From positions 1,116,001 to 1,180,000 of the forward strand of contig NZ_JALDST010000001.1 of the NCBI RefSeq assembly GCF_022747945.1: a DNA stretch of 64,000 bases, written 5' to 3'. The stretch is from Micromonospora sp. R77. GTDB lineage: Bacteria > Actinomycetota > Actinomycetes > Mycobacteriales > Micromonosporaceae. The notes under the pieces are model-generated. The model saw only the letters and a program-made list of their open reading frames with translations. It made no database searches and was not told the origin of the DNA. Each line of letters starts with the position of its first letter. Within the stretch, counting starts at the first letter, position 1. The translations under genes and the position numbers were made by a program. This document shows, one piece after another, positions 8,665-17,134 of the stretch.

Positions 8665-10151
8665 TCAGGCGCGTTCGAAGAGGACCTTGCGCTCGGCCGG
8701 GTCGGCGGTGACCAGGCGGACCGGGACGCGCTCGCCGAGCGGCAGCTCGCCGAGGCAGCGGGCCCGGACCGGCGGCTCGTCCAGGGCGACCGTGCCACCG
8801 GGCTGACGGGCCGGTCGACCGTTCCCGGACTGCCGGGGCGGCGGGGTCGACGTTCCGCCGGACTCGCGGGGCGGCTCGGTGGTCGGGCGCGGGGTGTCGA
8901 CGTCCAGCACGGCGGCGGAGAAGGTCTCCCCACCCGGTGCTCCAGCAGCACCGCCTCGGCCAGCTCGATCGCGCCCCGGGTCGCCGCCGACGCCGTCCGG
9001 TCGGTGGTCGCCATCACCTCCGGCAGCTTCGGCAGCGCCGCGCGGGCCCATTCCGGCACTTCCCGGCCCTCGTGCAGGGCCAGGCAGACCTCGGTCGCGT
9101 ACCGGTCGGCGAGCCGGCGCAGCGGCGCGGTGACGTGCGCGTACGCGGCGGCGACCCCGCCGTGCTCCGGCTGTTCGGGCAGCTCCCCGTCGAAGGCCGT
9201 GTACGCGGCACCGCGCATCAGCTCGGCGGCCTGGTCGATGAAGGCCGCCGCCCGGGGCCGGGAGGCGTCCAGCCCGGCGAGCACCTCGCCGACGCTCCGG
9301 TCCGCCGGCCACTCGACGCCCAGCGGGCCGGCGGCGAGGCGCAGCCGCTCGACCGCCTCCCGCTTCGGCGGCGGCATGGTCCGCAGCAGCCCGATCCGGC
9401 CGGCGAGCATGAGGTCGGCGGCGGCCATGCCGGTGAGCAAAGAGATCTGCGCGTTGTGGTCCTCCATCGCGACCGGCCCGCGCAGCACCAGCCGCCAGCC
9501 GTCGCCGTCCGGCTCGACGTCCTGCTCGGGCAGGGGCAGGTTGATCGCGCCCCGGCGCAGTCCCCGGGCGGTGAGCAACGCCCCGATCTCGGGCAGCAGG
9601 GCGATCGGCTCGGGCAGCCGGCCGGCGTCGGCGTCGCGCTGCACGCCCACGTAGTCGAGCTTGGCGCGGCTGCGGACCCGGGCCCGCTCCAGCGTGACGC
9701 CGACCGTGTCGCCGTCGGCGGCCAGGTCGATGGTCCAGAGCACCGCCGCCCGGTCGGCGTCCGGCAGCAGGCTGGCCGCGCCCTCGCTGAGCGTGTGCGG
9801 GTGCAGCGGCACGTTGCCGTCGGGCAGATAGACGGTCTGCCCCCGGCGCCAGGTCTCCTCCTCCAGCGCGCCGCCGGGGCGGACGTGCGCGGCGACGTCG
9901 GCGATCGCGTACCGGATCCGGAAACCGCCCCCGGCCCGGCGGCTCAGGTGCATGGCCTGGTCCAGGTCGCGCGAGGTCGCCGGGTCGAGGGTGACGAACG
10001 GGACGTCGGTGCGGTCGGCGGCGGCCGGCAGCGGCGCGGCGGCCGCCTCGTCGGCCTCGCGCGCCGCGGCCGGGAAGCCCTCGGGCAGTCCCAGCTCGCG
10101 GCGCAGCGCGCCGAAGTCGATACGGGGCGCCAGTACGCGTCGGATCACCAC
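8665..10151 (-). CDS. RNB-domain ribonuclease, apparent frameshift
   Basis: An RNase II/R-like exonuclease catalytic domain. Seen: VTLDPATSRDLDQAMHL with the conserved Asp cluster, YAIADVAAHV, LPDGNVPLHPHTLSEGAASL, and the C-terminal YAHVTAPLRRLADRYATE. The first frame, from the GTG at 10151, runs to LLEHRVG. GETFSAAVLDVD and the rest lie one frame away and end at 8665. One extra G in the CCCC (plus strand) at 8928-8931 would restore a single protein of about 495 residues. The short form lacks obvious N-terminal cold-shock domains. The missing base falls in a homopolymer, so sequencing error is at least as likely as mutation. Confidence 0.85.
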
Positions 10152-10185
10152 GCGGTCAATCCTGACAGCGTGCCGCCACATCCGC

Positions 10186-11001
10186 TCACCGGCACGGCGG
10201 ACGGCCGGTCAGCGCGTACCCACAACCCTCAGCCGGCGGCCTTCCGGGCGGCCGAGCGGGCGCTGCGGGCGCGGTGGCCCGGGCGGCGGCGGTCCGGGCC
10301 GGCGCCTTGCGGGCGGTGACCTTCTTCGCGGCGGTGGCCTTGCCGACCGGCGCCTTCTTCGCCGCCGCCTTGCGGGTGGTGGTCGACGAGGTCGCCGTCG
10401 CCTTCTTCGCGGGGGCCTTCGTGGCCGCCGCCTTGCGCGCGGTGGGCCGGGTGGCGGAGGTGGTCTTCTTCGCCGGGGCCTTCTTCGCCGCGGTGGTCTT
10501 CTTCGCGGCCGCCGTACCCGTCTTCTTCGCCGCCGCACCCGTCCGGCTGACCGTGGCGGTGGTCTTGCGGGCGCTGGAGGTGACCTTCCGGGTCGCCGCC
10601 GTGGCCTTCGCGGGTGCCTTCTTCGCGGCCGTCGTCTTCTTCGCGGCCGTCGTCTTCTTCGCGGCCGGGCCCGTCTTCTTCGCCGCGGTCGTCTTCTTCG
10701 CGGCCGGGCCCGTCTTCTTCGCGGTGGTGGTCTTCTTCGCGGTGGTCCGGGTGGCCGGAGTCGTTCCGGCGGCGGTCTTCGTCGCCGGCGCCTTGCGGGC
10801 CGCCGCCACCACCTTCTTCGTGGCCGCCTTCTTCGCGACGGCCTGCTTCGCGGGCACCCGCCCGGCGCCGGCTCCGGAGGCGTTCGGGGACGCCTTGGTC
10901 ACCGTCGCCGCCCGGCCCGTGGTCCGCTTCGCCGTGGCGGTCGTCTTCGCGGTCGTACGTTTGGCGGCCGGGCGGGTGGTGGCCTTCTGTGCTTCGGCCA
11001 T
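10186..11001 (-). CDS. Histone H1-like Lys/Ala-rich DNA-binding protein
   Basis: A 271-residue protein made almost wholly of Ala, Lys, Thr, Pro and Arg in degenerate AKKT, PAKK and AAKK repeats, strongly basic over its whole length. This resembles the tails of actinobacterial HupB/HupS and bacterial histone H1-like proteins, but no HU domain is present. It probably binds DNA or RNA non-specifically in the nucleoid. The ATG at 11001 follows AAGGAGGGAACCGAG. The coding DNA itself is repetitive, with tandem copies of a GTCTTCTTCGCGGCC unit (plus strand) between about 10615 and 10745, so the length may vary among strains. The opposite strand has a long false frame. Confidence 0.8.
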   Translation of the reverse strand: MAEAQKATTRPAAKRTTAKTTATAKRTTGRAATVTKASPNASGAGAGRVPAKQAVAKKAATKKVVAAARKAPATKTAAGTTPATRTTAKKTTTAKKTGPAAKKTTAAKKTGPAAKKTTAAKKTTAAKKAPAKATAATRKVTSSARKTTATVSRTGAAAKKTGTAAAKKTTAAKKAPAKKTTSATRPTARKAAATKAPAKKATATSSTTTRKAAAKKAPVGKATAAKKVTARKAPARTAAARATAPAAPARPPGRPPAEGCGYALTGRPPCR

Positions 11002-11077
11002 CTCGGTTCCCTCCTTGGGGACATGCTCTCGCCCTCGCGGAGCACGGAGTACCTCGACGCGGGCCGTCCCGCGCCGT

Positions 11078-11281
11078 CTACCTGTTCTCCCCGGCCCAAC
11101 GGGCGTCCTCGGCGTCCCACGCTTCGTTACGCTCCTGCACCTGCTGCAGGGCGTTCTCCGCGTCGGCGGCTGAGGCATACGGTCCGAGAACGTGCTTCGC
11201 AGGGCACACGTCGGCATCGGTCTCGACCCGGTGGTGTCGCGTGCACCAGTAGTAGTGCCCACCACTTCCGCTGTCGCTCAT
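11078..11281 (-). CDS. Small conserved actinobacterial protein
   Basis: A 67-residue protein, MSDSGSGGHYYWCTRHHRVE at the start, then a second Cys in DVCPAKHVLGPY and a C-terminal acidic helix (ENALQQVQERNEAWDAED). CTRHHR and CPAKH could form a small metal site; this is only suggestive. The function is unknown. It lies just upstream of the histone-like gene on the same strand, with 76 nt between them. Confidence 0.7.
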   Translation of the reverse strand: MSDSGSGGHYYWCTRHHRVETDADVCPAKHVLGPYASAADAENALQQVQERNEAWDAEDARWAGENR

Positions 11282-11418
11282 GAGATCACTGTGCACCGCG
11301 AAGCGCCCGGCCGCCACCGGATCGCCGAAAAGAGGTGGTCGATGCTCTCCACAGTAGACGTGCTCGGGGCGGTCGGGAGGCGGAACGGAGAAAGACGGGG
11401 CAGCCGGGAACGCACCCG

Positions 11419-11874
11419 GTGACGGAGAATCCCCGGGTGCGTTACGGGGGAGGAAAGTCTGCATGGCTGCGGCGTGGACTGCTGGCCGGCGTCGCGGTCG
11501 GGGTGCTCGTCGTCCTGGGGGTGCTGGCCGGGATGCCGGTGTTGCGGGAGCGGTCACAGCACCGGTTGGAACGGCAGGCCGACCGGGAGGTGACCGCCAC
11601 GGCGCAGAAGGCCCGCGGTGCGTTGCTGGCCAGCCCGGCGGTTCCGGCCACGGCACTGCGGGCCGCCGCCGAGGACGTGGACGGGGTCGAGGTGCTGGCG
11701 GTCGAGGACGCGGTGCGGCACGGCGGCATCCGGCTGGTCTTCCGGGTCCGGGTGGCGAAGACCGCCGCTTCCGTCTTCGGCTGGCAGCGGACCACGGCGG
11801 TCGGCTGCTTCGCCCAGGTCGTCCGGCCGGCGACCACCCCGGCCCTGCTGGAACGGGTGCCCTGCGCCGGCTGA
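11419..11874 (+). CDS. Single-pass membrane or secreted protein
   Basis: A 151-residue protein with a basic N-terminus, one hydrophobic helix (GLLAGVAVGVLVVLGVLAG, about residues 20-38) and an extracytoplasmic domain of about 110 residues. The domain has two Cys (VGCFAQ and VPCAG), possibly a disulfide. The GTG at 11419 is the likely start. I do not recognise the domain. It is convergent with the membrane gene at 11890, with 15 nt between the stop codons. Confidence 0.6.
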   Translation: MTENPRVRYGGGKSAWLRRGLLAGVAVGVLVVLGVLAGMPVLRERSQHRLERQADREVTATAQKARGALLASPAVPATALRAAAEDVDGVEVLAVEDAVRHGGIRLVFRVRVAKTAASVFGWQRTTAVGCFAQVVRPATTPALLERVPCAG

Positions 11875-11889
11875 CGCGCGCGGACCGGA

Positions 11890-12861
11890 TCAGGCAGGTG
11901 CGGGCACCGGGTCGGCCTCGTCGGCCGGGCGCGCCGCCGCCCGGCCCGCGCCGATCGCGTACGCCAGCGCGTAGGGCGTCCAGGCCAGGTAGAGGAAGGG
12001 TTGCACCTCGGTCAGGTCGGTGATGAGGAAGACCTCCTGCCCGGTCGGCCGGGGCAGCCCGAGGGACGAGTCGGTCCAGGTGGCGAAGAGCCAGAGCGGC
12101 GCGGAGATCCGGTCGACCGTGTCGCCCTGCGCCACCCCGTCGAGCACGGTCTCCGGACCGGCCGGGATGTGCGCGACCACCACGAGCACCACGGCGAGGT
12201 CGGCGACGACGAGTGCGCCGAGCAGGCCGAGACACCAGGCGACCCGGGTCCGACCCCGGCCGGCGAGTGTGCCGGCACCCCAGAGCACCAGGAACAGGCC
12301 GGGCAGCCAGACCACCAGCCCGGGTGCCGCCCGGAGCAGGTCGTCGACGGTGTCGTTCGACGCGTACTCGATGCCGACGGCGGTCAGGGCGAGCGGGGCC
12401 ACGACACCGAGCGCGACGCGCAGCGGTCCGGGCAGGGCGGTGCGGCCGGCGGCCCGGCCCGTGGCCCGGGCGAGCAGCACCGCGAGGACCACCGTCACGG
12501 TCATCAGCACCGGCACCTGCGCGTCCATGGCCCAGCTGGTCGAGGCGAGCAGCTGGTTGGTCACCAGATTCATGGCGACCGCCGCGACCAGCAGCGCCGC
12601 CACGCCGGCCAGCGGCGCGGCGAGCAGGGTGGCCGCCGTACGCCGGGCCTGGCCGGGCACGCGCGGTCGGTCCACGATCGGGCCGCCGGAGCGGCTGAGC
12701 GCGAGGCTCGCCGCGAACCGGAGCATCCGCAGCCGGTCCCGACGGGCGGCGAGGACGTGCAGCTCGGCGACCCATTCCCGGTGCAGGTCGGCGCGGAGTT
12801 CGGCGGGCCAGCGCCGCACCGCCGTGCGCAGCAGCAGCTCGGCCAGCCACCGGGTCACCAC
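11890..12861 (-). CDS. Multi-pass membrane protein coupled to PadR
   Basis: About 323 residues. A basic amphipathic N-terminal part (about 1-70, WPAELRADLHREWVAELHVL) precedes about seven hydrophobic helices. The N-terminal ELRxxLxxEWxAEL pattern is common in actinobacterial membrane proteins encoded beside PadR regulators, which are often annotated only as permease-like. The start GTG (12861 or 12858) overlaps the PadR stop, so the two are probably translationally coupled. PadR likely controls this protein. Its substrate is unknown. Confidence 0.75.
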   Translation of the reverse strand: MVTRWLAELLLRTAVRRWPAELRADLHREWVAELHVLAARRDRLRMLRFAASLALSRSGGPIVDRPRVPGQARRTAATLLAAPLAGVAALLVAAVAMNLVTNQLLASTSWAMDAQVPVLMTVTVVLAVLLARATGRAAGRTALPGPLRVALGVVAPLALTAVGIEYASNDTVDDLLRAAPGLVVWLPGLFLVLWGAGTLAGRGRTRVAWCLGLLGALVVADLAVVLVVVAHIPAGPETVLDGVAQGDTVDRISAPLWLFATWTDSSLGLPRPTGQEVFLITDLTEVQPFLYLAWTPYALAYAIGAGRAAARPADEADPVPAPA

Positions 12862-13187
12862 GCGGGGGCACCCGTCGGTGCGATGCCGCCGTGGGCGGGG
12901 CGACCCCCCGGGTCGAGGGCGCGCAGCTCGGCCAGGGCCTGGCGGGCGTCGCGGGCGCCCTCGGCGGTGAGCCGGTAGTAGCGCCGCGCCGGCCGACCTG
13001 CCGCGGACGGCTCCACCTCTTCCCAGTCGGCGGTGAGCCAGCCGGCCTCCCGGAGCCGGTGCAGCACCGGATAGAGGGTGCCGCTGGGCAGGCCGGTGAG
13101 CCGCATCAGGTCGAGGCCGTACTGCTCGGAGTCGGGTTCGGCGAGCAGCGCGGAGAGCACCTTCGCCACCGGAACGGTGATTCGCAT
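12855..13187 (-). CDS. PadR family transcriptional regulator
   Basis: A 110-residue winged-helix regulator. MRITVPVAKVLSALL begins helix 1, and SGTLYPVLHRLREAGWLTAD is the recognition helix and turn. RPARRYYRLTAEGARDARQA is the wing and the start of the dimer helix. PadR proteins repress nearby transporter or membrane genes and are released by ligand. The next gene starts within its stop codon. A TATAGT hexamer ends 6 nt before the ATG, which suggests a leaderless mRNA. Confidence 0.9.
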   Translation of the reverse strand: MRITVPVAKVLSALLAEPDSEQYGLDLMRLTGLPSGTLYPVLHRLREAGWLTADWEEVEPSAAGRPARRYYRLTAEGARDARQALAELRALDPGGRPAHGGIAPTGAPAW

Positions 13188-13215
13188 CCGAGGACTATAT
13201 CGGAACTCTACATAG
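13188..13215 (-). promoter_or_regulatory. Putative padR promoter/operator
   Basis: This is an A+T-rich island in very GC-rich DNA. On the minus strand it reads TATGTAGAGTTCCGATATAG, then TCC, before the start codon. TATAGT is a good -10 hexamer placed so that transcription would begin at or next to the ATG. I see no good -35. The TATGTA/TATAG pair could be a self-regulatory PadR site. Confidence 0.4.
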
Positions 13216-13354
13216 GGGTGCTGCCCCGATCGGACGTCCGGCCCGGTTGGTGCACCGCTTGACGTTCCTCCGACCGGGGCAGCCGGGTGACGCGGCCTCG
13301 GTTACTGTCCGGCTCGTGCAGTGCTTCGCCGCCTGGCGCACCCGCTCCTGAGGG

Positions 13355-13404
13355 GCGGCTCGAATCCGAGCCGCGCGTTGCCCGACCTGCCGGTCAGGTC
13401 GGGC
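13355..13404 (+). promoter_or_regulatory. Two tandem hairpins in the GNAT leader
   Basis: GCGGCTCG/CGAGCCGC with an AATC loop (13355-13374) is followed 5 nt later by GCCCGACCTG/CAGGTCGGGC with a CCGGT loop (13380-13404). Both stems are perfect and end 33 nt before the GNAT start, in the presumed leader. There is no T tract. They could be an attenuator, a terminator for an unseen upstream transcript, or an mRNA-stabilising structure. Confidence 0.5.
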
Positions 13405-13437
13405 TGTTCGCCACACCCTCAGACGAAAGGCACTGAC

Positions 13438-13920
13438 ATGGATCTGCGTCCGTTCCGGCCAGCCGACCTGACGCCCCTGCTCGAACTGACCATCGCCACC
13501 TTCGGCCCGTTCTTCGAGGACTCGTTCCGGTCGATCGTGGGCGACGCCGTCATGACCAACCAGCACGGCACCTGGCGTGCGGACTACCGCGAGATGTGGG
13601 TCGGGCTGCACGACCCGGAGCAGAACAAGCACGTCGTCGTCGCCGAGGAGGGCGGGACGCTCCTCGGATTCGCCGCCTGGCAGGTGGACCCGGAGAAGCG
13701 CAGCGGTGAGATCGACATCATCGGCGTGGCGGCGGACCAGCGCCGGCACCACGTCGGCACGGCACTGTGCACCCACGCCTTCGACGCGATGAGGCGGTCC
13801 GGGGTCGAGGTCGTGTCGATCGGCACCGGAGGCGACCGGTTCCACGACTCGGCCCGGGCGTTCTACGACAGTCTCGGCATGACCGCCATGCCGTTGGTCC
13901 GCTACTACCTGGCCCTCTGA
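13438..13920 (+). CDS. GNAT family N-acetyltransferase
   Basis: A 160-residue acetyl-CoA-dependent acetyltransferase. DIIGVAADQRRHHVGTAL (about residues 84-101) is the acetyl-CoA-binding motif A, and ARAFYDSLGM is the usual C-terminal motif. The ATG at 13438 has GAAAGG 7 nt upstream and follows two leader hairpins. The acceptor substrate is unknown. It is followed by a strong inverted repeat. Confidence 0.88.
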   Translation: MDLRPFRPADLTPLLELTIATFGPFFEDSFRSIVGDAVMTNQHGTWRADYREMWVGLHDPEQNKHVVVAEEGGTLLGFAAWQVDPEKRSGEIDIIGVAADQRRHHVGTALCTHAFDAMRRSGVEVVSIGTGGDRFHDSARAFYDSLGMTAMPLVRYYLAL

Positions 13921-13927
13921 CGGGCGT

Positions 13928-13958
13928 ACCGGTTGGCCGTCGCGGGCGGCCAACCGGT
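13928..13958. terminator. 12-bp stem terminator after GNAT gene
   Basis: ACCGGTTGGCCG and CGGCCAACCGGT are perfect arms around TCGCGGG, beginning 8 nt after the GNAT stop codon. Confidence 0.7.
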
Positions 13959-14066
13959 GTCCCCGTCCGGAGCGGTCGAGCCTGCACCGCCGAGGCTGCA
14001 CACCCCCGGACGGACGCCCGGCGGGCGGGGCGGCGCGGTGTCGGTGGGCGGTACTAGCGTCGGCGC

Positions 14067-15131
14067 ATGGCGTCCCACCGGCTCGACCGAGACGAGGCAC
14101 GGCAGCTTGCCGTCCGCGCCCAACTGCTCGACGCGCACCGGCCCACCGACCTGGTGGCGGTGGTGCACCGGTTGACGTTCCTCCAGCTGGACCCGACGGC
14201 CGCGGTGGCGCCCAGCGCCGACCTGGTCGCCTGGAGCCGGTTGGGCGCGGCATACCGGCCGAGCCACCTGACCCGGGCGCTGGAGCAGGACCGGGCGCTC
14301 TTCGAACACCGGGCCATGGTGCGGCCGATGGCCGACCTGGGGCTGCACCTCGCCGACATGGCGGCCTGGCCGCAGGAGTCCCGGCGGCGCGAGTGGCTGC
14401 GGGCCAACGACGCCTTCCGCCGCTACGTGCTGGACCTGCTGCGCGACTCCGGCCCGTTGCTCTCCCGCGACGTGGAGGACCGCAGCACCGTGCCGTGGCC
14501 GTCGACCGGCTGGACCAACAACCGCAACGTCACCCAGATGCTGGAGTTCCTCGCCGCCCGGGGCGAGATCGCCATCGCCGGCCGGATCGGCCGGCAACGC
14601 CGCTGGGACCTCGCCGAACGGGTCTACCCGGCCGGCACGCCGGTCGTTCCCGCCGACGAGGCCCGCCGGCTGCGCGACGAGCGCTGGCTGCGCGCCATGG
14701 GCATCGCCCGCCCCTCGGTGGTGGGCGACGCCGGGGAGCCGGCCGAGGTCGCCGGCGCCGCCGGCATCTGGCGGGTCGACCCGGAGGCACTCGGCCGGCC
14801 CTTCGCCGGCCGGACCGTGCTGCTCTCCCCCTTCGACCGGCTGGTCCACGACCGCAAGCGGACCCTGGAGCTCTTCGACTTCGACTACAAACTCGAGATG
14901 TACGTGCCGAAGGCAAACCGCCGCTGGGGCTACTTCGCGCTGCCGGTGCTGCACCACGACCGGCTGGTCGGCAAGGTGGATGCCACGGCCGACCGGAAGG
15001 CATCGGTGCTGCGGGTGGACGCGATCCACCGGGACGTGCCGTTCGACGCGGAGACCACGGCCGCCGTGCACGGCGAACTGGCGGCGCTGGCGAGCTGGCT
15101 CGGACTGAGCGACGTCGAGATCGCCGGCTGA
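14067..15131 (+). CDS. YcaQ/AlkX-like DNA glycosylase
   Basis: A 354-residue protein of the HTH_42/AlkZ superfamily (winged-helix DNA glycosylases). LTFLQLDPT (about residues 34-42) contains the QxD catalytic motif of the YcaQ/AlkX branch, which opens interstrand crosslinks and removes alkylated bases. The AlkZ branch, found with azinomycin self-resistance, has QxQ. Also seen: VLLSPFDRLVHDRKRTLELF and YKLEMYVPKANRRWGYFALP, both typical of the family C-terminus. The ATG at 14067 is the likely start. The gene is flanked by single-gene units. Confidence 0.82.
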   Translation: MASHRLDRDEARQLAVRAQLLDAHRPTDLVAVVHRLTFLQLDPTAAVAPSADLVAWSRLGAAYRPSHLTRALEQDRALFEHRAMVRPMADLGLHLADMAAWPQESRRREWLRANDAFRRYVLDLLRDSGPLLSRDVEDRSTVPWPSTGWTNNRNVTQMLEFLAARGEIAIAGRIGRQRRWDLAERVYPAGTPVVPADEARRLRDERWLRAMGIARPSVVGDAGEPAEVAGAAGIWRVDPEALGRPFAGRTVLLSPFDRLVHDRKRTLELFDFDYKLEMYVPKANRRWGYFALPVLHHDRLVGKVDATADRKASVLRVDAIHRDVPFDAETTAAVHGELAALASWLGLSDVEIAG

Positions 15132-15171
15132 CCCGATCAGCCGGACGGCGCGGGCGCGGGTTACCGCGGGA

Positions 15172-16434
15172 CTACCGGGCGTCGCGCCGACGACGCGCGC
15201 GCTCGACCTCGGCGACGTCCGACATCCAGGGACCGTGCTGGTCGAGTGCGGCGCAGCCGCCGCGGACGAAGGCGCTCACCAGGTCCCGGTATCCGCCGAT
15301 CCCGTCGACCAGGCGGTACTCGACCCGGTACTCCGGATCCGACCCGGCTCCCCCGGGTCGCACCGTGGTGATCCGGGCGATGGAGTCCGCGTAGAAGTGC
15401 AGCTGGATCCCCTCACCCATCGCCTCGTCCGCGATGGTGAACACCTCGTTGTCCCCGGCCGAGCGGTCGGCGACGAACGCCCAGAACTCGGCGGAGGCGG
15501 TGCGAGGGCCGTCCCGTAGCCACTTCTTCTCGCCGCCCTTGTCGTCGGTGAACGACAGGGCCGTCTTTTTCGCACTCCCACCGAGGTCGGCGTGGTCGTC
15601 GGCAGCCTCCTCGTCGTGGTCCACCGGCGTGCTCCTGGCGCGGTCCGCGGCCTCCGAGCACATCAGGAAGCTCACCGTACGCACCGCGTCGTCGACGAGT
15701 TCGGGATACGCGCGGCGCACGGCCGCGTCGACCGTCGCCGCCATCCGATCCCAGTCGTGCTTGTCCGTGGCCCGGTTTCCCCGCCGCGGATCGAGGCCGA
15801 TCCGCATCCCGGCGCACGCCTGCTCCGCGGTGGCGATCACCTGCATGACCTGGGGCAGCAGCGCGGGGTCGACCGCATCGGGCAGCCGCCTCGGCACCGT
15901 CGCGCCGTGCAGATACTGGCCCGTGTAATTCAGGATCTGAGCGTCGAGTGGCCCGAGGACTGTTCCACGCCGGGCGCGACGGCGGTCCGCATGATGCTTC
16001 TGGGCACGTTTCTCGTTCGGCGACTCCGTCGCCGAACGCATCGCCGCGCAGACCTGGCCGCGCTCAAGTAGCTGAATGTCGGCACCATGGGCGACGAGCC
16101 GGCTCCGGTCCCACTCGATACGCCGAAAGAGCGCGTCGACCTCCTCGGGCGAGGAGAGCAGGACCGGGTCCAGGAGCGCGACGGCAGCATCCTCGTCGAG
16201 CCGGCCCCGGGTTCCGGCGGCCTCGCACAGCGGAAGGACCGCACTCCACAGCAGCAGGTGCCTGGCCAGGTCCTCCTGGATCACCGCGAGGTGGGCCGCC
16301 CCGATCGGGAAGGTGAACGTGCGAGGCTCATGGTTGGCGTCGGCCCCGGCGCCGAGCATCAGCTTCAGTTCGCCGTCCTCGCGGACCACGTTCGGGATCC
16401 AGCCACTGCTACGCGTGAAAACGATGTCTCGCAC
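15172..16434 (-). CDS. DUF6357-like protein
   Basis: A 420-residue soluble protein beginning RDIVFTRSSGWIPNVVREDG. I believe this family is DUF6357, known only from actinomycetes and without assigned function. The C-terminal third carries EFWAFVADRS...EVFTIADEAMGEG, and later AFVRGGCAALDQHGPWMSDV. The same arrangement occurs in the adjacent 217-residue protein, so the two share a domain. The GTG at 16434 starts 3 nt after the upstream stop, so they form an operon with probable coupling. There is no signal peptide or membrane segment. A role in a conflict or immunity locus is possible but unproven. Confidence 0.7.
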   Translation of the reverse strand: MRDIVFTRSSGWIPNVVREDGELKLMLGAGADANHEPRTFTFPIGAAHLAVIQEDLARHLLLWSAVLPLCEAAGTRGRLDEDAAVALLDPVLLSSPEEVDALFRRIEWDRSRLVAHGADIQLLERGQVCAAMRSATESPNEKRAQKHHADRRRARRGTVLGPLDAQILNYTGQYLHGATVPRRLPDAVDPALLPQVMQVIATAEQACAGMRIGLDPRRGNRATDKHDWDRMAATVDAAVRRAYPELVDDAVRTVSFLMCSEAADRARSTPVDHDEEAADDHADLGGSAKKTALSFTDDKGGEKKWLRDGPRTASAEFWAFVADRSAGDNEVFTIADEAMGEGIQLHFYADSIARITTVRPGGAGSDPEYRVEYRLVDGIGGYRDLVSAFVRGGCAALDQHGPWMSDVAEVERARRRRDAR

Positions 16435-16437
16435 AGG

Positions 16438-17091
16438 TCACGCCCACCGTGCACATTCGACGTCGAGGCGTGGGTCGGTACGCACCCAGACCTCGCCCTC
16501 GGCGGCCTCGGCCGGGGCGTCGACCCGGTCGAGACCGAGGAATGCGACCAGCTGGAGCAGTTCGGCTCGGTCGGCTCGGTCGTCGTCGAGATCATGCGAG
16601 TCGAAGAAGACGTAGTACTGGTCGCTCGGGTCGACGATGCCAGAATCCGCCCAGATCCGGCCTACCTCTTCGATCGCCGCTGATTCCGTCGTCATCATGG
16701 CGGCTCGGGCGGCCCCGCGGATCTCCGGTGACGCGTCGAGGTCGGCGAGGTCGGAGAACCACTGGCCGAAGTAGTCGAGGCCGGCATGTCCGTTCTCGAA
16801 GAACAGCATCGCGCTGGGAAGGTAGCGGTTGCCCCGCTCGACCCGAAGGTGTTCCCACCGAGCCTGGTCCGCGTCCATGCTCCGGGAGATCACACCGAGA
16901 CGCGGCCTGAGCACCAAACTCTGCCTCGCCGACTCATCTCGGATGGTGTAGACGTCGGACTCTCGGCTCTGGAAGAACGCAGAGAACGCGACGTAGGCCT
17001 CCTGGGGGTCGCCCACCGAGACCTGCTGGTCGTTGCCGTCACCGACAGAGAAGACGAACTGCTTCGGTCCGGGAGCGTAGGGGCGGGCCAT
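16438..17091 (-). CDS. Uncharacterised partner of the DUF6357-like gene
   Basis: 217 residues, soluble and acidic. FSAFFQSRESDVYTIRDESA and, later, FFENGHAGLDYFGQWFSDLA line up in order and spacing with the C-terminal domain of the downstream 420-residue protein (FWAFVADRS...EVFTIADEA and FVRGGCAALDQHGPWMSDV). A second half (about 125-217) with DQYYVFFDSHDLDDDRADRA has no counterpart there. The ATG at 17091 follows GAAGGA. It is the first gene of the two-gene unit. The function is unknown. A transposase remnant lies just upstream. Confidence 0.68.
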   Translation of the reverse strand: MARPYAPGPKQFVFSVGDGNDQQVSVGDPQEAYVAFSAFFQSRESDVYTIRDESARQSLVLRPRLGVISRSMDADQARWEHLRVERGNRYLPSAMLFFENGHAGLDYFGQWFSDLADLDASPEIRGAARAAMMTTESAAIEEVGRIWADSGIVDPSDQYYVFFDSHDLDDDRADRAELLQLVAFLGLDRVDAPAEAAEGEVWVRTDPRLDVECARWA

Positions 17092-17134
17092 GTGCGTCCT
17101 TCGTTCATGGGTGACAGCCCCACCAGGTTAGTGG

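Noticed and set aside
10615..10745. Tandem repeats that look CRISPR-like at first sight
   Set aside because: Units are codon-phased, contiguous and without unique spacers; they encode the AKKT repeats.
10274..11173. Plus-strand frame rich in Phe, Ala and Val resembling a membrane protein
   Set aside because: It is the antisense of the Lys/Ala repeats of the histone-like gene, which turns AAG codons into CTT/TTC; it has no ribosome site.
13319..13404. tRNA-like stretch with CTCGAATCC
   Set aside because: No acceptor or D arm can be folded; the segment is explained by two simple hairpins.
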